From: an uncultured Fretibacterium sp.
Lineage (GTDB): Bacteria > Synergistota > Synergistia > Synergistales > Aminobacteriaceae
DNA length: 31,208 nucleotides
Assembly (NCBI RefSeq): GCF_938030725.1
Contig: NZ_CALHIQ010000142.1
Span: 1-31,208, forward strand
Direction of reading: 5' to 3'
Part shown: positions 22,391-30,868 of the stretch, piece by piece
Numbering within the stretch: the first letter of the stretch is position 1
How the letters are laid out: each line of letters opens with the position of its first letter
The notes under the pieces: generated by a model
What the model was told of the DNA's origin: nothing
Seen by the model: only the letters and a program-made list of their open reading frames with translations
Databases searched by the model: none
Program-made: the position numbers and the translations under genes

Positions 22391-24020
22391 TCCCCATCTG
22401 CCAGAGGCGGAGGCCCCGTTCTCTACCGAGGAGGCCGCCCCTCAGGGCCCGAAACAGAAAAAGCTGAAGCTGTCGAAGGTCCCCCCTCAGACCGGGAAGG
22501 GGACGCCAGGGGACGGCCGCGTCCCGAAGCGCCTTCAGGCGGCCTCCTTCTTCTGTGGCGCGGCCGTCATGGTGCTGGAGCTCACCGGCTCCCGCCTGGT
22601 GGCGCCGTTCCTCGGCACGTCGCTGGTCGTCTGGACGGCGCTGATCGGCGTGATCATGACGAGCCTCTGCGTCGGAAACTGGCTGGGCGGCTGCCTGGCG
22701 GACCGGCGTCCGGAGGCCCGTCTGCTGGGCCGCATCCTCCTCCTGGCCGCCGCGATCCTGGGGGCGACGGCCTTCGCCAGCAACGCGATCCTCACCGCTC
22801 TCCTCCGGCTCTCCCTCAACCTCTACCTGACATCCGTTGCGGCCGCCCTCGTGATCTTCACCCCGACGACCCTGCTCCTGGGCATGACGTCACCCTTCAT
22901 CGCGCGCCTGGCCCTGCGCGACGTGGCCTCGTCGGGCGGCACGGTGGGGCGCCTCTCGGCCCTGAACGCGGCGGGGAGCATCCTGGGGACCTTCCTGGGC
23001 GGCTTCGTCCTGATCTCCCTCCTTCCCTCCGGGGTCATCCTGATGGGCCTCGCCAGCGCCCTTGCAGCGCTCTCCATGCTGCTCTACGCCGCCTCCTGGC
23101 GGGGCGTCCTCCTGACGGCGGCCTGCCTGGGCTGCGGCGCCTGGGCCTCCAGGGTGTACGGGCTGCCCATGACGCCCGTGGGCGTCCAGATCGACACAGC
23201 CTACAACCACATCTCCATCGTGGAGAGCCTCATGCTGCGCAACAACAACCGGCGCGTCCGCATCATGATGACGGACCCGGACGGGGCGCAGTCCCTGATG
23301 TACCCGGACAGCCCCGCGGAGCTGGTGAGCGACTACACCAAGTTCTACGACCTGGCCTTCCACTACAAGCCGGACGCGAAGCGGATCCTGATGCTGGGCG
23401 GGGGCGGCTACTGCGTGCCGCGTCACGTCCTGGCGGAGCGCAACGTTTCCATCGACGTAGTGGAGCTGGACCCCGGCGTCACGGAGGCGGCGCGGCGCTA
23501 CTTCGACCTGCAGGACAGCCCGAACCTCAGGATATTTCACGAGGACGCCCGCTCCTTCCTGAACCGCATGGCGCAGGACCCGGAGGGACAGGGGGCCTAC
23601 GACGCGGTCTTCATGGACGTCTTCGGCTCCTGGTACTCCATCCCCTTTCACATGACCACCGTGGAGGCCGCGCAGCGGATCCGCGCCCTGATGGCGCCGG
23701 ACGGCGTCCTCATCACCAACGTCATCGCCGCGCTCTCGGGCCGGCGCAGCGGCGTGTTCCAGGGGATCTACGCGGCCTTCTCCCAGGCCTTCCCCCGGAT
23801 GCTGATCTTCCCGGCCTCCGCTCCGGGGCCGGAGAGCGCGGAGGCCCTGCAGAACCTCATGCTGATGGCCCTCTGTTCGAGCGACCCCGCGGTCCCTCCG
23901 GCCCCCGACGCGGGCGTCCTGCCCCTCCTGGCCCACCAGTGGCTGGACCCCTTCGTCCCGGAGGTCCCCGCCTTCACCGACGCCTTTGCCCCGGTGGAGC
24001 GCTACGCGCTGGCGCAGTAG
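22380..24020 (+). CDS. Membrane-fused spermidine-synthase-like methyltransferase-fold protein
   Basis: A 546-residue fusion. After a charged, proline- and lysine-rich tail (about 50 residues), some six to seven membrane spans follow (AASFFCGAAVMVLEL to about residue 255), then a spermidine-synthase-fold domain. The Rossmann loop is LGGGGYCVPRHVL (about residues 338-350) and the acidic end of strand two is VVELDP. DARSFL and AVFMDVFG (D413) follow. The usual GGGDG is GGGGY here and the D-x-x-D-P substrate motif becomes DVFGS, so it probably does not make spermidine from putrescine. Such fusions are common in bacteria with unknown substrate. ATG 22380 has AAGGA about 11 nt upstream. Confidence 0.82.
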   Translation: MEYDPHLPEAEAPFSTEEAAPQGPKQKKLKLSKVPPQTGKGTPGDGRVPKRLQAASFFCGAAVMVLELTGSRLVAPFLGTSLVVWTALIGVIMTSLCVGNWLGGCLADRRPEARLLGRILLLAAAILGATAFASNAILTALLRLSLNLYLTSVAAALVIFTPTTLLLGMTSPFIARLALRDVASSGGTVGRLSALNAAGSILGTFLGGFVLISLLPSGVILMGLASALAALSMLLYAASWRGVLLTAACLGCGAWASRVYGLPMTPVGVQIDTAYNHISIVESLMLRNNNRRVRIMMTDPDGAQSLMYPDSPAELVSDYTKFYDLAFHYKPDAKRILMLGGGGYCVPRHVLAERNVSIDVVELDPGVTEAARRYFDLQDSPNLRIFHEDARSFLNRMAQDPEGQGAYDAVFMDVFGSWYSIPFHMTTVEAAQRIRALMAPDGVLITNVIAALSGRRSGVFQGIYAAFSQAFPRMLIFPASAPGPESAEALQNLMLMALCSSDPAVPPAPDAGVLPLLAHQWLDPFVPEVPAFTDAFAPVERYALAQ

Positions 24021-24047
24021 GCGTGCGGACTCGGAGGTCCTGCCCGC

Positions 24048-24084
24048 AGCGAGGTCGCCCCTTGGGGCGCCGCTTTTGTTTTTG
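24048..24084 (+). terminator. Rho-independent terminator after the spermidine-synthase-like gene
   Basis: CGCCCC (24056-24061) pairs with GGGGCG (24064-24069), extended by an outer GCG/CGC pairing across a small internal loop, and runs into TTTTGTTTTTG (24074-24084). It lies about 30 bases after the stop. Confidence 0.75.
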
Positions 24085-24107
24085 AATTTCGTTTGTGAAG
24101 GAAGGTT

Positions 24108-26096
24108 GTGTTCTCCTTGACGGATTCTCGGATGAAGTCCTCCAACAGGGCGGACCAGGCGAAGGTCGGCCCCGGCGCGGCCAGGAGGCCGATGCCCCTC
24201 GTCCCCGCGCCGATCCTGGTCCCGCTCTGGATCGTCGCTCTTGTCCTGCCCAACCTGGTCTACTCCGGCGTGCGGTTTGCCGACACGCTGCACATCATGA
24301 AGTGGGCCGTGGCGGGGTTCCCCGTCGCTCTTGCCCTCCTGGCGGCGGGCTGGCGCCTCGTCCGGAATGGGGGGGACCGCCTGACGCTGCGGGTGGACCT
24401 CTTCGGGTCGATCTGGGCCCTGATGTTGGTCTACTGCGCCCTCATGCCGCTTTGGACCCCCATCTCCTCCGCGACGGGGATGCTCCACGAGCTCGTCTGC
24501 CTGGCGGCGGTGTGGGCCTTTTACGTGCTGAGCGTCGATTCCTTCCCCAACGGGAGCCTGCGGCCGATCCTTTGGCTGGCCAACGTCAACGGAGCGATCA
24601 ACGTCCTGTTCGCGGAGCTGCAGATTCGGAAGTTGAACGGCCTTGACTTCCTTGCGGGGACACCTCTGGCGGGCCTGCAGTCCCTGAGCTCCGTCATCCT
24701 GCCGACGCCGGGCAACTACATCGGGAACACCGCCCAGCAGAACATGTTTGGCCTCTGGATGGCCGTCTGCGTCATGAGCTCCGTCTACCTTTTCATCGCC
24801 TACGCCGTGGACGAGGGGGGCCGGAGGAGGCCCCTGTGGCTGACGGTCCTGAACCTGCTCCTGATGGGCGTCAACGTCTGGGGCCTGTGGAACAGCACCA
24901 GCCGGTCCGGAATCTTCTCCCTGTTCGCCGGACTCCTCGTGCTGGGCCTCGTGACCGTGGCCCGCTTCGGCCGGGCCTACGCCCTGCGCCTCGGACTGGC
25001 GCTCTTGCTCTTTATCGCCGTGCTGGGCGGCTCCATGGCGGTCAACCGCGCGCGGAGCAGCGACCTCATCGCCAAGACGGGGGACATGGTCCAGAACGCC
25101 TGGACCGTCGGCGGCCGCATCGGCATCTGGACCACCTCGAAGGCCATGTTCCGAGAGCACCCGGGGGGCGTGGGCATCGGGCAGTTCAAGTGGCACTACC
25201 TGGAGGCTCAGCGGGAGGCCTTCAAGACCAACCACGAGCCCTGGTACCAGTGGCAGTACACCCACTGGGCTCACAACGAGTTCCTGCAGTGGTTCTGCGA
25301 GGCGGGCGTCCTGGGGGGCGTCCTGCTCCTCGCGATGTTCGGCCTGTGGGGCGTCGCCGTCGTGACGCACCTCCTGAAGGGCCGGCACCTGCCCCGGGAG
25401 GCCATCTGGGCCTGTGCGCTCGTCACCCTCATCGCCTTCAACGCCCTCTGGACCCGCCCCTTCCACCGGATCGAGAACATCCTGTGGATGGCGCTGGCCT
25501 TCGCCATCACGAACCGGGAGGTCCTGACGGGGAGCCTGGGCTGGTCCGCGGCCCTGGCGAAGCGGGCGGCGCGGCTGATGGGAGCCCTCTTCTTCGTCGC
25601 CGCCGTCGCCGGGTCGGCCTACCTCCTGAGCGGCATCGAGGGGAACCTCCTGCTGCGGAGGGCGCTCAACACCTCCAACGCCGTCCTGCAGCGGGGCTGG
25701 CTGGAGAGGGCCGCCGCCCACCCCATCGTCCGGGAGGACGCCATCAAGAACCTGGGATACCACTACCTCCAGGTGGGGGACCAGACGGGCGACTTCAACG
25801 CCCTGAGTCGCGGCTTCAGCCTTCTGCTGGATCACTTCCGCCGCGAGCCCCACTCCGAGGACATGAGCCAGCTCCTGCATTGGGCCCAGCGCTTCCAGGC
25901 CCAGGACGTGCTGAGGGAGCTGGCGAGCTACCTCAAGCCGGGGACCTTCCAGTTGGTGCCCCAGCCGGGCATGACGGACCGCCTGGGCCGCTCCGTCGAC
26001 GCCCTGGTCCTGATGCCGCTCCAGCAGTCGGGTGGGATGACCTACGAGGGGGCCGAAGTGTCGCGCCAGTCCATGGACGCCCCAGCCTCCGAGTGA
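24108..26096 (+). CDS. O-antigen ligase/polymerase-like membrane protein (Wzy_C type)
   Basis: A 662-residue inner-membrane protein, with about eleven spans to residue 510 and a soluble C-terminal tail. The Wzy_C signature region lies at about 262-360: NSTSRSGIFSLFAGLL (arginine and serine typical of this family), then GGRIGIWTTSKAMFREHP and GVGIGQFKWHY, followed by a large periplasmic loop containing THWAHNEFLQWFCEAG with its conserved H and E. Wzy_C proteins transfer or polymerise lipid-linked glycans; some (PglL/TfpO types) attach glycans to pilins. Which acceptor applies cannot be read here. GTG start 24108 is supported by AAGGA upstream; TTG 24117 or ATG 24132 are alternatives. It stands 11 bp before a pseudopilin gene. 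Confidence 0.82.
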   Translation: MFSLTDSRMKSSNRADQAKVGPGAARRPMPLVPAPILVPLWIVALVLPNLVYSGVRFADTLHIMKWAVAGFPVALALLAAGWRLVRNGGDRLTLRVDLFGSIWALMLVYCALMPLWTPISSATGMLHELVCLAAVWAFYVLSVDSFPNGSLRPILWLANVNGAINVLFAELQIRKLNGLDFLAGTPLAGLQSLSSVILPTPGNYIGNTAQQNMFGLWMAVCVMSSVYLFIAYAVDEGGRRRPLWLTVLNLLLMGVNVWGLWNSTSRSGIFSLFAGLLVLGLVTVARFGRAYALRLGLALLLFIAVLGGSMAVNRARSSDLIAKTGDMVQNAWTVGGRIGIWTTSKAMFREHPGGVGIGQFKWHYLEAQREAFKTNHEPWYQWQYTHWAHNEFLQWFCEAGVLGGVLLLAMFGLWGVAVVTHLLKGRHLPREAIWACALVTLIAFNALWTRPFHRIENILWMALAFAITNREVLTGSLGWSAALAKRAARLMGALFFVAAVAGSAYLLSGIEGNLLLRRALNTSNAVLQRGWLERAAAHPIVREDAIKNLGYHYLQVGDQTGDFNALSRGFSLLLDHFRREPHSEDMSQLLHWAQRFQAQDVLRELASYLKPGTFQLVPQPGMTDRLGRSVDALVLMPLQQSGGMTYEGAEVSRQSMDAPASE

Positions 26097-26107
26097 CGGA
26101 GCGCCCC

Positions 26108-26710
26108 ATGCGCCGAACCGGCTTCACGCTCATCGAGGTCATGATCGCGGTGATGCTGACGGGGATGGTGACGGCCCTGGCCCTTGCGCCCGTCGTCGTC
26201 ACGGTTCGGCGCGTCGTGGAGCTTCAGCAGGACTACTCCGACGCCTCCGCCCTCTCCCGCGCTCTGGCCTTCATCGGGCGTGACGCCGCGGCCGCGCTGC
26301 GGGCGGCTCCGGTCCCGATCATCGTGAAGGACGGCAGGGTGTTGGGAGGGGGGGACGACGACGTCCTGATCGTGATGAGCGCCTCCCCCGCGAGGCAGGA
26401 CGTGGCGGCGGGCAGCCTGGTCTACCGGGTCGAACGGGGCAGCCCAATGCGTCAGGACCTCCTGCCCGGGCTCTACCGCTGGGTGCTGTCGGGGAAGCTG
26501 CCGACCGAGGTGGACCCCGACAAGTTGAGGGGTGAGGAGGGGCAGCTCGTCCTTCCGGGGGTGACGGGCTTCCGCGTCGAGGTCCCCGTGGATGGGGAGG
26601 AGCGCCGTAAGGAGTACAAGGGGCCCCTCCCCGCCGGGCTCTTCATCGCCCTGACGCGGGGGACGGGGAAGGAGGAGGAGAGCGCTGAGGACTTCGCCGT
26701 GTTCCCGTAG
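26108..26710 (+). CDS. GspJ-like type II secretion pseudopilin
   Basis: A 200-residue protein beginning MRRTGFTLIEVMIAVMLTG, a class III prepilin leader: two basic residues, cleavage G5/F6 and glutamate at position 5 of the mature chain. Prepilin peptidase would cut and methylate it. The size and its place just before a GspK-like gene suggest GspJ, a minor pseudopilin of the tip complex (with I and K). The rest (a beta-rich globular domain) carries no further diagnostic motif I can cite. A type IV pilus minor pilin remains possible. Confidence 0.72.
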   Translation: MRRTGFTLIEVMIAVMLTGMVTALALAPVVVTVRRVVELQQDYSDASALSRALAFIGRDAAAALRAAPVPIIVKDGRVLGGGDDDVLIVMSASPARQDVAAGSLVYRVERGSPMRQDLLPGLYRWVLSGKLPTEVDPDKLRGEEGQLVLPGVTGFRVEVPVDGEERRKEYKGPLPAGLFIALTRGTGKEEESAEDFAVFP

Positions 26711-26723
26711 GCGGCGCGGCTTC

Positions 26724-27602
26724 GTGCTGGTGTCCGTGCTGATGCTGGGCACGCTTCTGATCGCCTGCGCCACGGCCTTCGCCTGGTTCGTCCGCCTCCA
26801 GGTGCGCAGCGTCCTCCAGGAGCGGACGGCCCTGACAAATCGCAGCATGGCTCAGGTGCTCGCGGACTCCGTCATCAACGCCATCGCCGAGGTCAGCGGC
26901 CGGATGGACGCCGACAGCCCCCGTCAGCAGTGGTTCAAGCCGTTCCTCTTCCCGGCCGACGGGCTGGGGCTGTGGGCTGTGCAGGTGAGGCCGCTGGACG
27001 ACAAATTCCCCATCCGCAAGCTCTTCCTGCCGGACGGCAACACCGTGAGGCAGGAGCTGCGGGGCCCGTGGGAGGACCTGTGGGACGCGCTGGGGCACCG
27101 GGAGCTGGCCACGCCGATGCTGGACTTTCTGGATCGGAACGACAGGGGGCGGGTCGGCGGCGTCGAGCGGAAGGAGTTCATCAACCGCCCGCCCTTGGAC
27201 CTCTCGGAGCTCCTGCTGCTGAAGGAGCTCACGCCGGAGGTCCTCCGGGGCGGGAACGGCAGGCCGGGCCTGAGCGACTTCTGCACGCTCTGGAGCGACG
27301 GGAAGATCAACCTCAACTCGGCCCCCCTCCCCGTCCTGCGCCTCCTGCCGGGGCTCGACGGCGGACAGGCGGAGCGGGTCGAGGCCTACCGGAGGGAGCA
27401 CGTCCTGAGGAGCCTGCAGGACGTGCAGTCCATCCCCGGACTCACGGCCCGGACGGCCACGCGACTGACGAACCTGGCCGCCTTCAAGAGCCGCTACTTC
27501 GCCCTGCGCGTCGAGTTCGTCGACGAGTCGCCGGGAGGGACCTCGTTCAACATCATCTTTGACCGGACGGAGAAGAAGGTCGTCCGCTGGGAGGAGTCAT
27601 GA
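26724..27602 (+). CDS. gspK: GspK-like type II secretion minor pseudopilin
   Basis: GspK-like, 292 residues from the GTG at 26724; it caps the pseudopilus tip. The first residues form a hydrophobic segment (LVSVLMLGTLLIACATAFAW). Just upstream in frame lie the codons for RRRRGF, i.e. a full prepilin leader (basic residues, G then F), so the true start should be earlier; yet that frame has no ATG, GTG or TTG there. A CTG at 26685 with GGAGGAGGAG 4 nt upstream is the only plausible one. The C-terminal half has KINLNSAPLPVLRLLPGL, the helix-hairpin-helix-type segment of GspK, and SIPGLTARTATRL. It lacks the four-cysteine pattern I would expect in many relatives. Confidence 0.78.
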   Translation: MLVSVLMLGTLLIACATAFAWFVRLQVRSVLQERTALTNRSMAQVLADSVINAIAEVSGRMDADSPRQQWFKPFLFPADGLGLWAVQVRPLDDKFPIRKLFLPDGNTVRQELRGPWEDLWDALGHRELATPMLDFLDRNDRGRVGGVERKEFINRPPLDLSELLLLKELTPEVLRGGNGRPGLSDFCTLWSDGKINLNSAPLPVLRLLPGLDGGQAERVEAYRREHVLRSLQDVQSIPGLTARTATRLTNLAAFKSRYFALRVEFVDESPGGTSFNIIFDRTEKKVVRWEES

Positions 27603-28798
27603 GAGTGCGTTCGCTTTTCAAGAGAGGGGCCGTTTCCGAGTCCGTCAGGTTCCGGCGTCTGTCCGGCGGGGAGCTGCTGCCGCTGTCCTCCGCGTCGGGG
27701 GCGCGTCGGGGCGCCCTGGAGGTGACGCTGGTCCCCATGCGGTCCCTGGCCCTGGCCCCCTTCTCCTTCCCCTTCGCCAACCTCGCCAAGGTGCGGGAGG
27801 CGCTTCGGCTTCAGGTCGTGCCCTATGCCGCAGCGGGGGAGATCGAGCTGTTCCCCGTCGTTATGGAGCGGGCCGGCCGGGGGGTGTCGGGGTCGGTGTG
27901 GTACCTCTCCCCCTCGGAGCTGAACCTCCCCCTCGACGGGGGCCGGTCGCTGGTCTGGCCCGCGCCGCTGCCCCTGGCCGCGCGGGTGCAGGGGACCGGG
28001 GTCGCCCTGTGGGCGGACGAGGAGAACCTCTGCTCGATCCTGTGGCAGGACTGGAAGCCAGCCCTCACCCGCTGGACGTCGCGGGACCGATCCTCCCCGG
28101 AGGCGGAGCTGGCCTGGTTCGACCGCTGCTGCGCTGCCCGCAAGCTGGAGAGGGGCGCGTCCTTCGTCCTCGACGCGCGGGACCCCGGTGCCGCTGCGAC
28201 GCTGGAGGACTCCGCGCGGGAGACCCTGCCCCACTGCCCCTGGCTCCGGACGCTCAACCTCTCCCGCAGGGCGCTGGAGGGGGCCATGGGCCTCGAACGG
28301 GACGTCCGGCTCATGACCCGCGCCGCCTGTTGGATCCTCCTGATGGGGGCCTTGACGCTGGCGGGGAGCGTCCTGCGCTGGCGACAGGCCCTGTCCCGGG
28401 TCGATGAGGCCCGCCTGAGGTCCGAGGACCTGTACCGCCAGGCCTTTGACCCGACGCACACGGGGCGTATCTCGAACCCCGTCGCCCTGGCGCGGGACCG
28501 GATCGCCGAGCTTCAGGGTGGCACGGAGGGACGCGAGCTGGGGAGCGTGCTGGCGGACCTGGGCGCCGTCTTCACGGAGAACCCCAGCATGGACGTCAAG
28601 GTGGACGTCCTGCGCTATAATGCGGAGGGACTGGACTGCACGGGCTCGGCGCCGGACATGAGCACGGTGCTGGCCTTCCGCAAGGCCTGGGAGGGCCGGG
28701 CTGCGCTGTCGCAGCTGGACAACACGCAGAGCGTATCGGGCGTGGGGTACCGCTTTGACCTCCGCGTCCGCTGGCAGCCTCTGGGAGGCGGAGAATGA
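27599..28798 (+). CDS. GspL-like type II secretion inner-membrane protein
   Basis: A 399-residue protein: a cytoplasmic domain of about 235 residues (GspL has an actin-like ASKHA fold that recruits the GspE ATPase), one membrane helix at about residues 240-259 (AACWILLMGALTLAGSVL), and a periplasmic domain of about 140 residues. This one-span layout, with gspK before and a small one-span protein after, is what identifies it; primary-sequence similarity is low, as usual for this family. Start overlaps the gspK stop by ATGA and its end overlaps the next gene. A PilM/PilN-like fusion is the alternative. Confidence 0.7.
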   Translation: MRVRSLFKRGAVSESVRFRRLSGGELLPLSSASGARRGALEVTLVPMRSLALAPFSFPFANLAKVREALRLQVVPYAAAGEIELFPVVMERAGRGVSGSVWYLSPSELNLPLDGGRSLVWPAPLPLAARVQGTGVALWADEENLCSILWQDWKPALTRWTSRDRSSPEAELAWFDRCCAARKLERGASFVLDARDPGAAATLEDSARETLPHCPWLRTLNLSRRALEGAMGLERDVRLMTRAACWILLMGALTLAGSVLRWRQALSRVDEARLRSEDLYRQAFDPTHTGRISNPVALARDRIAELQGGTEGRELGSVLADLGAVFTENPSMDVKVDVLRYNAEGLDCTGSAPDMSTVLAFRKAWEGRAALSQLDNTQSVSGVGYRFDLRVRWQPLGGGE

Positions 28799-29316
28799 CG
28801 ATGAACTTTGACGGGACGATCAACAACGCGCGGGCTGTCCTTCGGGGCGAGGCCCCGGGGTCGGTGCGCTTTCTGGCTGTCGCCCTCCTGGCCCTGGGGG
28901 TCTGGGCAGCGGTGAGTTGGGTGTCGGGATGGACCGCCGAGGCCTCCGCCGCGCTGGCGACCCAGGAGGGGCGTCTGCGGACCCTATCCATGCTGGCGGA
29001 GGAGTACCGCCTCATGGCGCCTGCCGGAGGGGCGGGCACGTCGGAGGGGACCGTGGACGTCCCCACGGTGTTCGCTCAGGTCTCCGAGCGAATGGAGCTG
29101 GGCAGCCGCGTGAACCGCATCTCGCCGGACGGAAAGAATCAGTCCGTGGAGATCAACCGGCTCCACGCGGAGGAGTTGGTGGAGCTGAACCAGCAACTGG
29201 CAGTGCGGGGCGTACACTTCCTCTCCGCGGAGGTACGGGCTCTGCCCACCGGCGACAAGCAACTCCTGTCGGTCTCCGCGATCATCGGCCCCGTCAAGGG
29301 GGACGCCGGACGATGA
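28795..29316 (+). CDS. GspM-like type II secretion protein
   Basis: A 173-residue protein with a short cytoplasmic start, one membrane helix at about residues 24-42 (VRFLAVALLALGVWAAVSW), and a periplasmic part with a coiled-coil-like helix (TAEASAALATQEGRLRTL) followed by a ferredoxin-like fold candidate. This matches GspM/PilO, the partner of GspL. It overlaps the neighbours by ATGA on both ends. Identification is by topology and gene order more than by sequence. Confidence 0.68.
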   Translation: MTMNFDGTINNARAVLRGEAPGSVRFLAVALLALGVWAAVSWVSGWTAEASAALATQEGRLRTLSMLAEEYRLMAPAGGAGTSEGTVDVPTVFAQVSERMELGSRVNRISPDGKNQSVEINRLHAEELVELNQQLAVRGVHFLSAEVRALPTGDKQLLSVSAIIGPVKGDAGR

Positions 29317-29915
29317 GGCGGCTGGCGACGCGTCTCCTGAAGGCGCTTCTGTTTCTGGTCGCCTTCGTGGCCGCGCTCTGGACCTTCCTGCCCTGGCGCG
29401 AGGCGGGCGTGGCCTCCCTGACCCTGGCTGGGGACGTGCTGGAGCGGCACGGCATGAGACTGGCCTTCTCGGACGTGGAGGCGGCGGGAGGGGGCTTTAC
29501 GGTCAACGGGCTCTCCGTGAGCGGCTTCACGACCTTTTCGTTCAGGTCCCTCACCCTGCGCCCTCAGCTGATGGCGAGCCTGCTGAGCCTGGCGCCGGTC
29601 TGCGAGGCGGACTTCACCGGGGGCGAGATGACGATGGGTCAGGCGATGAACTTCGGGGACGGCGGCTTCCTGCTGACGGCGGGCCGGGACGGTGTGCTGT
29701 TGGAGCGGCTGCGAACGGACGGGGACTTCGCGATTTCGGGCTTCGTGGCGCTGGACCCGGGCCGCATGAAGATATCGAGGGCCGAGGCTGCGATCTCCGT
29801 GCCTCAGTCCTTTGAGGGCAACATGGAAACGCTGCAGGGCTTCCTGCCCCTGGTTCGCGAGGGGAGCGGCTGGGTCCTGCGCCGCGCTCCGTCGGAAGGG
29901 GGCGCGGCGCAATGA
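29313..29915 (+). CDS. GspN-like type II secretion protein
   Basis: A 200-residue protein with an N-terminal membrane helix (about residues 9-27) and a soluble, beta-rich rest with repeats of short strands separated by glycines. GspN proteins share this layout (an anchored, AsmA-like periplasmic domain) and follow GspM. Sequence similarity alone would not prove it; the operon position between GspM-like and GspC-like genes carries the call. Start ATG overlaps the previous stop. Confidence 0.6.
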   Translation: MRRLATRLLKALLFLVAFVAALWTFLPWREAGVASLTLAGDVLERHGMRLAFSDVEAAGGGFTVNGLSVSGFTTFSFRSLTLRPQLMASLLSLAPVCEADFTGGEMTMGQAMNFGDGGFLLTAGRDGVLLERLRTDGDFAISGFVALDPGRMKISRAEAAISVPQSFEGNMETLQGFLPLVREGSGWVLRRAPSEGGAAQ

Positions 29916-30868
29916 GGGGCGAGCTGGTGTCCTCCCTCAGGGGAAGGCTCTCCCGCCTCCGGGATCGGACGCGCCGGGAGGCTGCGGCTCCGCGCGGCGC
30001 TGAGGGAGGGCGCGTCTATGCGGCGTGGCTCTGGCTCTTGCCCGTCCTGCTGGGGCTGACGCTGGGCTGGTTCGCCGACGCCTGCCTCGAAACGCTCCTG
30101 GGGCGCTTCGGCACGGGGCGCGCCGTGGACCGGTCCGCCCTGCCTGCGGAGGCGGAGAGGGCGTCCTCCGTCGGTGCCGGCATGGAGGAGTTCCTGACGG
30201 CCAACCCCTTCCGCGTTTCGCCGATGGAGGCGAGCCTCCCGACAGCCCGGAGCGCGGACGTGGAGGTCACCGGCTCCCTGGCGACGGCTGTGCTACGGGG
30301 GACCCTGCCGAACGTGGGGGCCTGGATCGAGGACAAGGGCAAGGTGCGCCTGGTGCTGATGGGGACCAGCTTTGATGTCTACACGCTGGCGAAGGTCACC
30401 TACCGGGAGGCCGTCTTCGTCAAGGAGGACGAGGTGGTGGTGCGGGAGCTGCGCTACAGCGAGCCCGGTTCGGAGCGGGGTGCGTTCTCCACCCCCACAG
30501 CGGAGGCCCGGCCCGTGGGCATCCCGGAGGGCAGCGTGACGCCCGCCAGGCCGGGGGAGCAGGACGGGGAGGTCCCGAGCGAACTCGTGACCAGCCTGGT
30601 GCAGAACCCCTTCGACGAGTTGAAGAAGATCCGCCTGCGCCCCAACGACGGAGGAAACGGCCTCGAGATCCAGTGGATCCAGGACGACAGCATCCTGAAG
30701 CAGCTGGGCGTGCAGAAGGGCGACGTCATCAAGTCCGTCAACGGGATCCCCTTCACGAACATGGCGGATATCGCCAACTCCATCAACTCCCTGATGAACA
30801 GCGAGCGCTTCGACGTGGAGGTGGACCGGGAGGGCAAGCCCACCGCGCTGCGGTACGTGGTGCATTGA
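29912..30868 (+). CDS. GspC-like protein with homology-region and PDZ domains
   Basis: A 318-residue protein. A basic, Arg-rich cytoplasmic start is followed by one membrane helix (about residues 37-58, WLWLLPVLLGLTLGWFAD). A periplasmic HR-like domain then resembles the GspC homology region: VTGSLATAVLRGTLPNVGAW with IEDKGKVRLVLMGTS (a G-x-x-x-x-A-I/W-I-E arrangement). The C-terminus is a PDZ domain, with IQDDSILKQLGVQKGDVIKSVNG near residues 261-283. GspC links the inner platform to the secretin. It overlaps gspN by ATGA. Confidence 0.8.
   Translation: MRGELVSSLRGRLSRLRDRTRREAAAPRGAEGGRVYAAWLWLLPVLLGLTLGWFADACLETLLGRFGTGRAVDRSALPAEAERASSVGAGMEEFLTANPFRVSPMEASLPTARSADVEVTGSLATAVLRGTLPNVGAWIEDKGKVRLVLMGTSFDVYTLAKVTYREAVFVKEDEVVVRELRYSEPGSERGAFSTPTAEARPVGIPEGSVTPARPGEQDGEVPSELVTSLVQNPFDELKKIRLRPNDGGNGLEIQWIQDDSILKQLGVQKGDVIKSVNGIPFTNMADIANSINSLMNSERFDVEVDREGKPTALRYVVH

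Noticed and set aside
22890..25880. A 996-codon open frame on the minus strand
   Set aside because: It is the antisense shadow of GC-rich plus-strand genes (spermidine-synthase-like and Wzy_C-like) whose motifs are clear; the translation is a low-complexity H/Q/R/G/D mix matching no family.
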